Shown here: positions 17,783 through 27,737 of the stretch, one piece after another | How positions within the stretch are numbered: the stretch's first letter is position 1 | Layout: each line of letters starts with the position of its first letter | NCBI GenBank assembly: GCA_963771835.1 | Contig: CAVYVA010000004.1 | Span: forward strand, 682,001 to 746,000 | Direction of reading: 5' to 3' | Length of the DNA stretch: 64,000 nt | Source of the DNA: CAVQCJ01 sp963771835 | Lineage (GTDB): Bacteria; Actinomycetota; Actinomycetes; Prado026 | The notes under the pieces: model-generated | The model's database searches: none | What the model was told of the DNA's origin: nothing | What the model saw: the letters and a program-made list of their open reading frames with translations, nothing else | Translations under genes and position numbers: made by a program

Positions 17783-17832
17783 GGCATGCGCGTCGGCACG
17801 TGCGCCGCGCGCCTTGAGCCCCGCGCCGTCGC

Positions 17833-18643
17833 CTAGAGGCGGCCGCCGGGCGTGGTGCTGTCGGCCGCCAGCCGCTGGCTGAGGTAGATCGGGAAGATCG
17901 ACAGCACGACCAGGCACGCGGCCACGACGTTGACGACCGGGCCCTGGTTCGGCCGGAACAGCTGCTCGAAGATCCAGATCGGCAGCGTCGTGACCCCGGG
18001 CGGCGCCGTGAACAGGGTCACGACGATCTCGTCGAAGGACAGCCCGAACGCCAGCAGTGCACCGGCCAGCAGGGCGCCGCGCAGCAGCGGCAGCGTGACC
18101 AGCCGGAACGTCGTGAACGTGTCGGCGCCCAGGTCCATCGACGCCTCCTCCGGCGTCGTCCCCATCCGGCGCAGCCGGGCGATCGCGTTGTTGAACACGA
18201 CGACGATGCAGAACGTCGCGTGCGAGGCGGCCACCGTCCACAGCGACAGCTCGACGTTGAGGACGGTCCGGAACGCGGTCCGGAACGCGAGCGCGGTCAC
18301 GATGCCCGGCAGCGCGATCGGCAGCACGACCAGCAGGGACACGGTCTGCCGGCCGAAGAAGGTGTACCGGCTCAGGCCGAACGCCAGCAGCGTGCCCAGC
18401 ACCAGAGCGATGGCGGTGGCCACCAGCCCGACCTGGATCGAGGTGACGACGGCCGCGCGCACGCCGTCGTTCTGGAAGACCGCGCTCCACCAGTGCAGCG
18501 TGTACTCGTGCGGCGGCCAGGCGAAGACCTTGCTGGCGTTGAACGAGTTGACCACGACGATGAACAGCGGCACGTAGATGAACGCCAGGCCGAACAGCAT
18601 CGCCAGCGCGAACAGCCAGCGCGCCCGTCCGGGACAGCGTCAT
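17833..18643 (-). CDS. potC: Spermidine/putrescine-type ABC transporter permease II, frameshifted near start
   Basis: Inner-membrane permease with six predicted spans and the ABC permease EAA loop (EEASMDLGADTFTTFRLVTLPLLR). From ATG 18643 the first codons read MTLSRTG and a +1 shift near 18622 joins RWLFALAMLFGLAFIYVPLF. A shorter intact frame starts inside the first span, at an ATG at 18600, so the longer, corrected start is better. It begins 19 nt after the potB stop. Works with potA, potB and potD in polyamine or related cation import. Confidence 0.9.
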
Positions 18644-18662
18644 CGCGCCACCGCCCGTGTCG

Positions 18663-19580
18663 TCACAGGTTCTCCAGCGCACCGGTGCGCCGGACCGCGG
18701 CCAGGTACACCAGCATGATGAGGACCGGGATGAGCGCGATCGCCGCCGCGAACGGCAGGTTGGCCGCGTAGTTCTGGTAGACGATGCTGCCGAGCATCTG
18801 CAGCTTGCCGCCGACGATCTGCACGGTGATGTAGTCGCCGAGGCTGAGCGAGAAGGTGAAGATCGAGCCGGCCACGATCGACGGGTACACCAGCGGCAGC
18901 ACCACCGAGCGGAACGTCCGCCAGGGCCGGCCGCCGAGGTCTCCGGACGCCTCGAGCAGCGAGTCGGGCAGCCGCTCGAGCCCGGCGTAGATGGGCAGGA
19001 TCATGTACGGCAGCCACAGGTACGACAGCGTGAGGATCACGGCCACCGCGCCGTAGCCGGGTCCGTTCAGGCCGAACGGCTTGAGGAACCACGCCAGCAC
19101 CCCGGTCTCCGGCTGGACCATGGCCTGCCAGGCATACACCTTCACCAGGTACGAGGCCCACAGCGGGGTGATGACCAGCGCGACCAGCAGCTTGCGCCAG
19201 CGCGGCGAGGCGATCTTGGCCATGAAGAACGCCATCGGGAGCCCGAGCACCGCGCAGATCACCGTCACCGAGGCGGCGATGCCCACCGTGCGGAGGGCGG
19301 CGTTGATGTAGACGGGGTCGGTGAAGACGTCGATGACGTTCTGAGTGGTGAAGGTGTGCACGACCTCGTTGGTGAACTCGTCCACCGAGAAGAACGCGGT
19401 CGCGAGCAGGGAGAACAGGGCGGCGAAGTAGACCGCGACCAGCCACAGCATCGGCAGGGCGAGCAGCGCGCCCAGCCGTAGCCGCGCGTGCCGGAACAAC
19501 GACGACGACAGCCGGCGCCGACCCGATGTCGGCAGCGGCGGCACCGGTTCTGTCGGCGGCGCCTGGGTGGCTGTTGTCAT
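18663..19580 (-). CDS. potB: Spermidine/putrescine-type ABC transporter permease I
   Basis: A 305-residue permease with about six membrane spans and the EAA loop LEASGDLGGRPWRTFRSVVLPL. The N-terminal cytoplasmic tail is Pro/Thr-rich. ATG 19580 is preferred to ATG 19586, because GGGAGG directly abuts the latter but lies 6 nt before 19580. Second permease of the potA-potD-potB-potC operon; the gap to potD is 73 nt. Confidence 0.93.
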   Translation of the reverse strand: MTTATQAPPTEPVPPLPTSGRRRLSSSLFRHARLRLGALLALPMLWLVAVYFAALFSLLATAFFSVDEFTNEVVHTFTTQNVIDVFTDPVYINAALRTVGIAASVTVICAVLGLPMAFFMAKIASPRWRKLLVALVITPLWASYLVKVYAWQAMVQPETGVLAWFLKPFGLNGPGYGAVAVILTLSYLWLPYMILPIYAGLERLPDSLLEASGDLGGRPWRTFRSVVLPLVYPSIVAGSIFTFSLSLGDYITVQIVGGKLQMLGSIVYQNYAANLPFAAAIALIPVLIMLVYLAAVRRTGALENL

Positions 19581-19653
19581 CGACATCCTCCCGGGCTCGG
19601 GCCGGACCGAGGCTGGGTCACGGCCCTGCCTCGGTCCGAGCACGAGCAACCGA

Positions 19654-20868
19654 CTAGCTGTTGCGCAGATCGCTCCAGGCCTTCGCCCACTGCGAGTAGG
19701 GGATGCACTTGACGTCGTTGCGCCCGTCGAGGCAGTCACTCTGCGGCGTGGCCCAGAACCAGATCTTCTTGAAGTACGTCTCGTCGGTCGCGTGGAACGT
19801 CGCGCAGAGGTCCTTGGGGTCGGTCAGCGCGCACGCCTTCGGGTTGGCCGGAGCCTCGCCGAACCACGCCGCGACCTGCGCCTGGATGTCCGGGTTCGTG
19901 ATCCAGTTCATCCACATGTACGTGCAGTTCGGGTGCGGCGACTTGGCGTCGATCATCCAGGTGTCGGCCCAGCCGGTCGCGCCCTCCTTGGGCAGGACCG
20001 AGTCGACCGGCGCCTTGTCGCCCTGGGCCAGGTTCACGATGATCTGCCACGTCGAGCCGATCACCGTCGAGCCGTTCTCCAGCGCCTTCTGGGCGTCGGC
20101 GTACGCAGCCCAGAACGAGCCGACCTGCGGCTTGGTCGCCTTGACCAGGCCGACCGCCGCGTCGAACTGCTTCTGGTCCAGCGCGTACGGGTCCTTGATG
20201 CCGAGGTCGGGCTTGGTGGCCATCAGGTAGACAGCCGCGGCCGCGATCCCGTCCGTCGGTGAGTCGTACATCGTGATCTTGCCCTTGTACGGCGAGGACG
20301 GGTCGTAGACCAGGCTCCAGGAGTCCGGGGCCGGCTTGACGATGTCGGTGCGGTACGCCATGAGCTGCGCACCCCAGCCGTGCGGCATGCCGTAGGCCAC
20401 GCCGTCGACGGAGTTCCACGGCTGCATCTTCATGAACGGCACGATGTCGGGGTAGTTGGTGAGCAGGTCGGTGTTGACCGGCGCGACCTTGCCCGCGTAG
20501 ATCATGCGCAGCGACGAGTCACCCGAGGCGGACACGACGTCGAACTCGCCGGTGCCCATCTTCTCGAACATCTCGTCGGAGGTGTTCGCCACCTGGACGT
20601 TGGCCTTGCAGCCGGTCTTCTGCTCGAACGGCGTGACCCAGTTGACCTTGGGGTCGTTGGTGCCGTTCTCCGCGTACCCGGCCCAGGCGAGGATGTTGAC
20701 GGCGCCCTCACCGGTGCCGAGGCTCTTGAGCGCGGTCATCGACGGCGGCTTGGCCCGGCCGCCGGTGCCGCCGCCGCTGCCACCGCTGCTGCTGGACCCG
20801 CAGGCAGCGGCCAGCAACGCCACCACGACACCCGCGGTCCCGATCGTGAGCAGACGCTTGGTGCGCAT
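19654..20868 (-). CDS. potD: Spermidine/putrescine-type ABC transporter substrate-binding lipoprotein
   Basis: A 404-residue extracytoplasmic binding protein of the PotD/PotF type. A lipoprotein signal peptide ends in the lipobox LLAAAC, followed by a Ser/Gly linker (GSSSSGGSGGGTGG). Binding-protein features include NILAWAGYAE, FDVVSASGDSSLR and a hinge with a long Trp-rich second lobe. Several cysteine pairs near the C-terminus (KACALTDPKDLC, SDCLDGRNDVKC) suggest disulfides. ATG 20868 has GGAGG 8 nt upstream. Confidence 0.95.
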   Translation of the reverse strand: MRTKRLLTIGTAGVVVALLAAACGSSSSGGSGGGTGGRAKPPSMTALKSLGTGEGAVNILAWAGYAENGTNDPKVNWVTPFEQKTGCKANVQVANTSDEMFEKMGTGEFDVVSASGDSSLRMIYAGKVAPVNTDLLTNYPDIVPFMKMQPWNSVDGVAYGMPHGWGAQLMAYRTDIVKPAPDSWSLVYDPSSPYKGKITMYDSPTDGIAAAAVYLMATKPDLGIKDPYALDQKQFDAAVGLVKATKPQVGSFWAAYADAQKALENGSTVIGSTWQIIVNLAQGDKAPVDSVLPKEGATGWADTWMIDAKSPHPNCTYMWMNWITNPDIQAQVAAWFGEAPANPKACALTDPKDLCATFHATDETYFKKIWFWATPQSDCLDGRNDVKCIPYSQWAKAWSDLRNS

Positions 20869-20912
20869 CTGCAACCTCCGTTCCGTGATGGTGTTGCTCT
20901 CCCGGCGGCGGC

Positions 20913-21972
20913 TCATGATTGAGCCGCCACCTCGAACTCGTGCTCCTTCTTCCAGATGAGCTGGACGGCCGAGCCGCGCAGCTGCTGGACGTCCATCGAC
21001 GAGGTCTGCAGGTTCTGCTGCAGCGCCATCAGCTCGGCGCCGGCCTCGAGGTCGACGAGGAAGCGGGTGGCCGAGCCCACGTAGACCACCTCGCGCACCG
21101 AACCGCTGGCGGCGTGCTCGTCGGGGGCCGGCTGCTCGCCGGCCGGGGCGATGCGGATCTTCTCCGGGCGCACCGACCACACCCCCGGCCGGCCGAGCAC
21201 GGTCTGCGCGGCGACGCCGCTGAGCAGGTTGGAGGTCCCGACGAAGCCGGCCACGAACGGCGTGGCCGGGCGCTCGTACACCTCGGCCGGGGAGCCGACC
21301 TGCTCGATCCGGCCCTGGTTGAAGACAGCGATGCGGTCGGACATGGTCAGTGCCTCTTCCTGGTCGTGCGTCACGAACAGGAAGGTGATGCCGACCCCGC
21401 GCTGGATCTCCTTGAGCTCCACCTGCATCTGCTCGCGCAGCTTGAGGTCGAGGGCGCCGAGCGGCTCGTCCAGCAGCAGCACCTTGGGCCGGTTGACCAG
21501 GGCCCGGGCGAGCGCGACCCGCTGCCGCTGACCGCCGGACAGCTGGGACGGCTTGCGGGCGCCGTACTCGCCGAGCCGGACGCTGGCCAGCGCCTCGTCG
21601 GCCTGGCGGTTGCGGTCGGACCTGCCGACGCCGCGCACCCGCAGGCCGTAGGCGACGTTCTCCCGGACCGTCATGTGCGGGAACAGCGCGTAGTCCTGGA
21701 AGACCGTGTTGACGTCGCGCTCGAACGGCGCCTTGCGGGTCACGTCGAGGCCGGCCAGCTCGACCGTGCCCCCGGTCGGGCAGCTCGAAGCCGGCGATCA
21801 TCCGGAGCACGGTGGTCTTGCCCGAGCCGGACGGGCCCAGCAGCGTGATGAACTCGCCGTCCAGCACGTCCAGGTCGACCCCGTCGACGGCGACCACGTC
21901 ACCGAACTGCTTGCGGAGCGCCCGCAGCCGGACCGCCACCCCGTCCGCCCCGCCCACGGCGGTCGGGCTCAT
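20913..21972 (-). CDS. potA: Spermidine/putrescine-type ABC transporter ATP-binding protein, frameshifted
   Basis: Nucleotide-binding subunit. Walker A GPSGSGKTT, signature LSGGQRQRVALARAL, Walker B VLLLDEPLGALD and switch His in VTHDQEEAL are all present, followed by a C-terminal TOBE domain (about the last 100 residues). The frame breaks by +1 near 21778, between AGFELP and TGGTVELAGLDVTRKAPF. First gene of the operon; ATG 21972. The gap to potD is 44 nt. The 220 bp upstream shows no promoter I can support. Confidence 0.92.
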
Positions 21973-22192
21973 CGGCGGCTCCCTGGGGAATGCGTGCTGG
22001 TGGACCGTCTCCTGGCGGATGCGCGGACACTACTCCCCTGGCGGGGCCGGTGGCCCATGTACTTGGCTGATTCCGTTGCGATCGTTACCGGATCGAGCGG
22101 AAAACCACCGTCGTACGCCCTCCGGACCGCCAGATCCGTCGTCCTCGCGGCGCGCCGCCCCACCCCATCCCTCCCCGACTGATGCGGGGGCG

Positions 22193-22585
22193 TCAGAGGG
22201 GGAGGAGGGCGGACAGGTCGGAGCGCTCGCCGCCGGCCCGGACCCGTCCGTCGGCCACCGCGTCCGCGAAGGCCACCGTCCCGGCCGCCAGCCGCACCCA
22301 CGTGACCGGGTCGGTCTCCACCACGGCTCCGGGGGTCCCGCGGGTGTGCCGGGTCCCGGCCACGCACTGCACGGCGCCCCACGGCGGCACCCGCACCTCG
22401 ACGCTGCGGCCCGGCGCCTTCGCGGCCAGCGCCTCTGAGCCCGGCCCTGGTGGCGTCGCGGAGCAGCTCGGGCGCCGGCGTCCCGTCCGGCCCCGAGCTC
22501 GGCCGCGGCCACCGCCACCGCGGCCCGGCCGAGCGCAAGCTCGTCGGGCTGTCCGGGTGAGCGCGCCGCGGAGGCGCTCGCTCAC
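22193..22585 (-). CDS. Sterol carrier family protein, three frameshifts
   Basis: About 130 residues, recognisable by the C-terminal half (SVEVRVPPWGAVQCVAG and VVETDPVTWVRLAAGTV), typical of the actinobacterial sterol carrier family protein found near pur genes. The N-terminal half (SERLRGALTR, PDELALGRAAVAVAAAELGA, PELLRDATRAG, SEALAAKAPGR) is spread over three frames, each step a +1 shift between 22440 and 22560. The GTG start overlaps the fadD stop as GTGA. Possible lipid or CoA-ester binding; not established. Confidence 0.75.
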   Translation of the reverse strand: MSERLRGALTRTARRACARPGRGGGGRGRARGRTGRRRPSCSATPPGPGSEALAAKAPGRSVEVRVPPWGAVQCVAGTRHTRGTPGAVVETDPVTWVRLAAGTVAFADAVADGRVRAGGERSDLSALLPL

Positions 22586-24437
22586 CCGGGCTCGTCCTCG
22601 GCGTAGAGCGCGTCGATCCGGTCCGCGTACGCGGCCTGGACGCCGCGCCGCTTCAGCTTCATGGTCGCGGTGAGCTGCTGCGGAGTCCGGCGCCCACTCC
22701 TCACCGAGCACGACCCAGCGCCGGATCGACTCCACCTGGCTGACGTGCCCGTTGGCCTCGGTCACCACCCGCTCGACCTCGGCGAGCACCAGCGGCTCGG
22801 CTGCGAGCTCGGCGAGCGTCCGGCCCTCCACGCCGCGTGCGGCCGCCCACGCCGGCGTCACCTCGGGGTCGAGCACGAGCAGCGCGACCAGGTACGGCCG
22901 GCTGTCGCCGACCACCGCGGCCTGCCCGATCAGCGGGGAGGCCTTGAGCCGCGCCTCCAGGTTCGCCGGGCTGATGTTCTTGCCGCCGGCGGTGATGATC
23001 AGCTCCTTCTTGCGGTCCACGATGCGCAGGTTGCCGTCCGCGTCCCACTCGCCGATGTCGCCGGTGTGCAGCCAGCCGTCGGCGTCGAACGTCTCCGCGG
23101 TGCGCACCGGGTCGTCGAGGTAGCCGCGCGACACGATCCCGCCGCTGCACAGCACCTCGCCGTCGTCGCCGAGGACGCACCTGCGCGCCCGGGTACGGCT
23201 TGCCCACGTTGCCGGCCGTCGCGAAGTACGGCGTCCAGGTCATGCCGCCGGTGTTCTCGGACATGCCGTAGATCTCGGAGAACGGCAGCCCGATCGCGCG
23301 GAAGAACTCGAACACCTCGGGGGCCAGCGGCGCCGCGCCGGAGAACCCGTACCGCAGCTGGTCCAGGCCGGTCCGCTGCCGCAGCGGCGCGAACGCCTGG
23401 GTGTCGACGACCGCCCACATCTGCTCGAGCTCGTCGGCGATCGGTCCGCCGCCGGACTCGTGCCGCGCCTGCGCCACCTTCGTGCCCAGCCCGAGGGCCT
23501 GCGCGAACGCCGCCTCGCGCTCGGGCCCGGCGGCCGCGACGGCGGCCAGGATGCCGGCCCGCAGCTTCTCCCAGACCCGCGGCGGGCCGAACAGGTTCTG
23601 CGGGCGCACCTCGGCCAGGAACCCGCGCCAGCTGGGTGAGGTCGGGACAGCAGCTGACGACCGAGCGGGTGTACAGCCAGCCGTAGTGCGTGACCATCCG
23701 CTCGGCGACGTGCGCCATCGGCAGGTACGAGACCGAGCGCATGCCGGGCTCGATCTCCCCGATGAGGTCCGTGTACCCGGCCACCTGCCAGGCCACGTTG
23801 GCGTGGTCGAGCATCACGCCCTTGGGCGGCCCGGTCGTGCCGGAGGTGTAGATGACGGTGACCAGGTCGTCCTGGCTGGCCGCGTCGGCGGCGGCGTCCA
23901 GGTCGACCGGGCCGCCGCGCCGCGTCCCGGCCAGCAGGTCCCGGTAACGGTGCACGCCGTCCGGGAGCGGTGCGCCGGGCTCGCCCGGGTCGTCGACCGT
24001 GACGACGGCGCGCAGACCCGGCAGCCGGTCCCTCCCGGCCAGCACCCGCTCGAGGAAGCCGGGCCCGTCCACGACCGCGACGCGCGCGTCGCAGTGCCCG
24101 GCCAGGTACTCGACCTGCTCGGCCGAGCTGGAGTTGTACAGGCTGACCGGTACCGCACGCAGCAGCAGCGCCGCGAGGTCCGCGACATGGAACTCGGGCC
24201 GGTTGCGCACGAACAGCAGCACCCGGTCCCCGGCGCCGCACGCCGAGCTCGGCGAACGCCGCGGCGAGCAGCGTCGCGTCGTGGCCGACCTCAGCCCAGG
24301 TGTGCTCGTCCCAGCCGCCGTCCGGACGTCGGGCCCGCAGCGCCACCTCGTCGGGCAGCTCCCGGACCGCGTCCCGGAACCAGCCCGGTGACGGTCTGCT
24401 CCTGCACCCATGCGGCCATCTCGTCTGTGGTCCTCAT
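22582..24437 (-). CDS. fadD: Long-chain fatty acid-CoA ligase (AMP-forming), five frameshifts
   Basis: ANL-superfamily acyl-CoA synthetase of the FadD15/AACS type, about 617 residues when corrected. P-loop TVIYTSGTTGPPKG, the acyl motif YGMSENTGG, adenylate motif YLDDPVRTAETFDADGWLHTGD and hinge RIVDRKKELIITAGGKNISP with the catalytic-Lys region are all visible. Segments lie in successive frames, each a +1 shift, near 24390, 24243, 23632, 23182 and 22683. Activates long-chain acids to CoA thioesters. It starts 39 nt after purL and overlaps the next gene. Confidence 0.9.
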
Positions 24438-24475
24438 GGGGCGCACGGTAGCCCCGGCCGGGCCCGAGCGGGAGG

Positions 24476-26749
24476 TCAGCCGAACAGTGCGGGGAAGGTG
24501 CCCTCGGCCGCCGACCGGAGCTCGTCGACCGGCACCTCGAACAGGCCCTCGACGACGAGCGCGGTGCCGCCGGTCCGACCGAGCCGCTCGACCGGGACAC
24601 CGGCGTCCGCGCAGCTGGCGAGGACCGCCTCGACCGCCGTCGACGGGACCGCGACTACCGCGCGGGCGGCGGACTCCGAGAACAGCGCGACGAACGGGTC
24701 GAGCCCGGCCGGCAGCCGAGGCGTCGGCCGCGATCCCGTGCCGCAGCACCATCTCGACCAGGGTCTGGGCGAGCCCGCCGGCCGAGACGTCGTGCGCCGC
24801 GGACAGCAGCCCCTCGCGCCGACCCGGCCACCAGGACGTCGGCCAGCGCCCGCTCCCGGGCGAGGTCGGCCACCGGCGGACGGCCGCCGAGGTGCGCGTG
24901 CTCCTCGTGCGCCCAGGCCGAGCCGCCGAGCTCGTCGCCGGTCGCACCGAGCAGCAGCACGGCGTCGCCGTCGGCCGCGAACCCGGTCGGGGTCCGGCGC
25001 GCGACGTCGCCGATCACGCCGAGCACGCCGATCACCGGCGTCGGCAGGATCGCCACGTCGCCGGTCTGGTTGTAGAAGCTGACGTTGCCGCCGGTCACCG
25101 GGACGCCGAGCTCGACGCACCCGTCCGCGAGCCCGCGCACCGTCTCGGCGAACTGCCACATCACCGCGGGGTCCTCGGGCGAGCCGAAGTTCAGGCAGTT
25201 GGTCACGGCGAGCGGGCGGGCACCGGACGCCGCCACGTTGCGGTACGCCTCGGCGAGCGCGAGCCGGGCGCCTTCGTACGGGTCGAGCTTGCTGTAGCGG
25301 CCGTTCCCGTCGGTGGCGAGCGCGACGCCGAGCCCGCTGCGCTCGTCGATGCGGACCATGCCGGCGTCGTCCGGCTGCGCCTGGACCGTGTTGCCGAGCA
25401 CGTACCGGTCGTACTGGCTGGTGACCCAGTCCTTCGCCGCCAGGCCCGGCGCGGCGACCATCCGGAGCAGCGTCGCGCGCAGCTCGGCCGCCGGTCCCGG
25501 GGCGCGGCAGCCGCTGCGCCGTCGGCGCGTCCGCCTGCACGGCTGTCCTGCCAGCCGGGCCGCGCGTACGGGCGCTCGTACACCGGGCCCTCGTGCGCGA
25601 CCGTGCGCGGCGGGACCTCGACGACGATCTCGCCGTGCCACTCGACGACGAGCCGGTCGCCGTCGGTGACCTCGCCGATGACGGTCGCCGTGACGTCCCA
25701 CTTGTCGCAGATCTGCAGGAACCGCTCGATGTGCCGCGGCTCGACCACCGCGCACATCCGCTCCTGCGACTCGCTCATGAGGATCTCCTCGGGCGCGAGC
25801 GAGGCGTCCCGCAGCGGCACCCGGTCCAGCACGACGTGCATGCCGCCGGTCCCGGCGCTGGCCAGCTCGGACGTCGCGCAGGACAGTCCCGCGCCGCCGA
25901 GGTCCTGGATACCGACCACGAGGTCCGCGGCGAAGATCTCCAGGCAGCACTCGATCAGCAGCTTCTCGGTGAACGGGTCGCCGACCTGCACGCTGGGGCG
26001 CTTGCTCGGGCCGGTCGAGTCGAACGTCTCGGACGCGAGCACGGACACCCCGCCGATGCCGTCGCCGCCGGTCTTGGCGCCGAACAGGACGACGAGGTTG
26101 CCGGGGCCGGAGGCCTTGGCCAGCTTGATGTCCTCGTGCCGCATCACCCCGACGCAGAGGGCGTTCACCAGCGGGTTGCCCAGGTACGTCGGGTCGAACT
26201 CGAGCTCGCCGCCGATGTTGGGCAGGCCCAGGCAGTTGCCGTAGCCGCCGATGCCGGCGACGACGCCCGGCAGCACCCGACGGGTGTCCGCAGCGTCGGC
26301 CGGCCCGAACCGCAACGGGTCCATGACCGCCACGGGGCGGGCGCCCATCGTGAGGATGTCCCGCACGATCCCGCCGATGCCGGTCGCCGCCCCCTGGTAC
26401 GGCTCGACGTACGACGGATGGTTGTGGCTCTCGATCTTGAAGGTCACGGCGTAGCCCTGGCCGACGTCGACGACCCCGGCGTTCTCGCCGATGCCGACGA
26501 GCAGGACGTCCGCGGCCTCCGCGTGGCACCTGGTCGCCGAACCGGCGCAGATGCACCTTGGAGCTCTTGTACGAGCAGTGCTCGCTCCACATCACCGAGT
26601 ACATGGCGAGCTCGGACGGAGGTCGGGCGACGCCCGAGGATGGCCCGGATCCGGGCGTACTCGTCGTCCTTGAGGCCCAGCTCGGCGTACGGCTGGGTCA
26701 CCTCCGGCGTCGCCTCCGCGTTCTTCACCGTGTCGATGGCGACTCTCAT
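24476..26749 (-). CDS. purL: Phosphoribosylformylglycinamidine synthase subunit PurL, six frameshifts
   Basis: Large FGAM synthase subunit (step four, ATP-dependent amidation) acting with PurQ and PurS. Length 758 codons, normal for the small PurL type. ELAMYSVMWSEHCSYKSS, FKIESHNHPSYVEPYQGAATG, GIQDLGGAGLSCATSELAS, VTGGNVSFYNQTG and SAAHDVSAGGLAQTLVE are diagnostic. Six successive +1 shifts (near 26623, 26532, 25540, 25500, 24815 and 24717) restore the frame overall. ATG 26749 overlaps the purQ stop (ATGA). An essential gene, so the shifts are taken as sequence errors. Confidence 0.93.
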
Positions 26750-27492
26750 GCCGGCTTCACCTCGCGCAACGTTGCATGGGAACCCTCCCAAGGGCTCGGT
26801 GACAGCGTTCTGGAAGGTGAAGCGGTGAGGGATGCCAGGACGGAGGTGAAGAAGGGCAGGCCGTCGCTGGTGGGGCCGGTGAGCGAGTCGATCGCGTGCT
26901 CGGGGTGCGGCATCAGCCCGACGACGTTCCCCGCGGCGTTGCTGATGCCGGCGATGTCCCTCATGGAACCGTTCGGGTTGACGTCCAGGTAGCGCGCCAC
27001 CACCCGCCCCTCGGCCTCCAGCTCGTCCAGCGTGCGCTCGTCGGCGACGAACCCGCCCTCGCCGTTCTTCAGCGGCACCACGATCTCCTGGCCCCGGGCG
27101 TACGCGGCGGTCCACGCCGTCGTCGTCGACTCGATGCGCAGCCGCTGGTCCCGGCAGACGAAGTGCAGGTGGTCGTTGCGGGTGAGCGCGCCCGGCAGCA
27201 GGTGCGACTCGCACAGGATCTGGAAGCCGTTGCAGATCCCCAGCACCGGCAGCCCGTCACGGGCCGCGTCGACCAGCGCCTCCATCACCGGGGCGAAGCG
27301 CGAGATCGCCCCGCAGCGCAGGTAGTCGCCGTACGAGAAGCCGCCGGGCAGCACCACCGCGTCGACGCCGTGCAGGCTGCGGTCCTTGTGCCACAGCGCC
27401 ACCGCCTCGCCGCCGGCCGCCGCGACGGCCCGCCGGGCGTCGCCGTCGTCCAGGGACCCGGGGAAGGTGACCACGCCGACCCGGGCGCTCAT
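26746..27492 (-). CDS. purQ: Phosphoribosylformylglycinamidine synthase subunit PurQ, with repeat-encoded tail
   Basis: Class I glutamine amidotransferase that supplies ammonia to PurL. Nucleophile Cys in LGICNGFQIL and the His/Glu pair in MPHPEHAID are intact. At 248 residues it is about 24 longer than usual. The normal end (LPFFTSVLASLT) is followed by a tail encoded by the 72-bp repeat at 26753-26824. Removing exactly 72 bp leaves L-T-A-stop and keeps the ATGA overlap with purL. ATG 27492 overlaps the purS stop by one base. Confidence 0.96.
   Translation of the reverse strand: MSARVGVVTFPGSLDDGDARRAVAAAGGEAVALWHKDRSLHGVDAVVLPGGFSYGDYLRCGAISRFAPVMEALVDAARDGLPVLGICNGFQILCESHLLPGALTRNDHLHFVCRDQRLRIESTTTAWTAAYARGQEIVVPLKNGEGGFVADERTLDELEAEGRVVARYLDVNPNGSMRDIAGISNAAGNVVGLMPHPEHAIDSLTGPTSDGLPFFTSVLASLTASPSRTLSPSPWEGSHATLREVKPA
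26753..26824. repeat. 72-bp palindromic-ended repeat, copy B (inside purQ 3' end)
   Basis: Left end GGCTTCACCT (26753-26762), right end AGGTGAAGCG (26815-26824). In plus-strand reading it aligns along its whole length with the reverse complements of copies A and C. It is in the purQ coding sequence, in phase (24 codons). Confidence 0.8.
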
Positions 27493-27737
27493 CAGGCCTG
27501 CACCTGCACCGCGAAGTCCTCGATCACCTGGTTCGCCAGCAGCGTGGCGGCCATCTCCTCGGCGCGGGCGCGCAGCGCGTCGTCGGCGGGGCCGTCGACC
27601 TCGATCTCGAACCGCTTGCCCTGCCGGACCTCGGTCACGGACTCGAACCCCAGCCGGTGCAGGGCGTTCTGCACGGCCTGGCCCTGCGGGTCGAGGATCT
27701 CCGGCTTGAGCATGACGTCGACGACGACGCGGGCCAC
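27492..27737 (-). CDS. purS: Phosphoribosylformylglycinamidine synthase subunit PurS
   Basis: An 81-residue ferredoxin-like small subunit that bridges PurQ and PurL. RVVVDVMLKPEILDPQG at the N-terminus, GFESVTEVRQGKRFEIEV in the middle and LANQVIEDFAV at the end are the family pattern. GTG 27737 has GGGAG 7 nt upstream. Overlaps purQ by one base (TGATG). Confidence 0.97.
   Translation of the reverse strand: MARVVVDVMLKPEILDPQGQAVQNALHRLGFESVTEVRQGKRFEIEVDGPADDALRARAEEMAATLLANQVIEDFAVQVQA

Noticed and set aside
16724..18682. Single 652-codon frame joining acyltransferase with upstream sequence
   Set aside because: The first ~290 codons are the out-of-frame shadow of potC; the acyltransferase signature starts only after ATG 17782.
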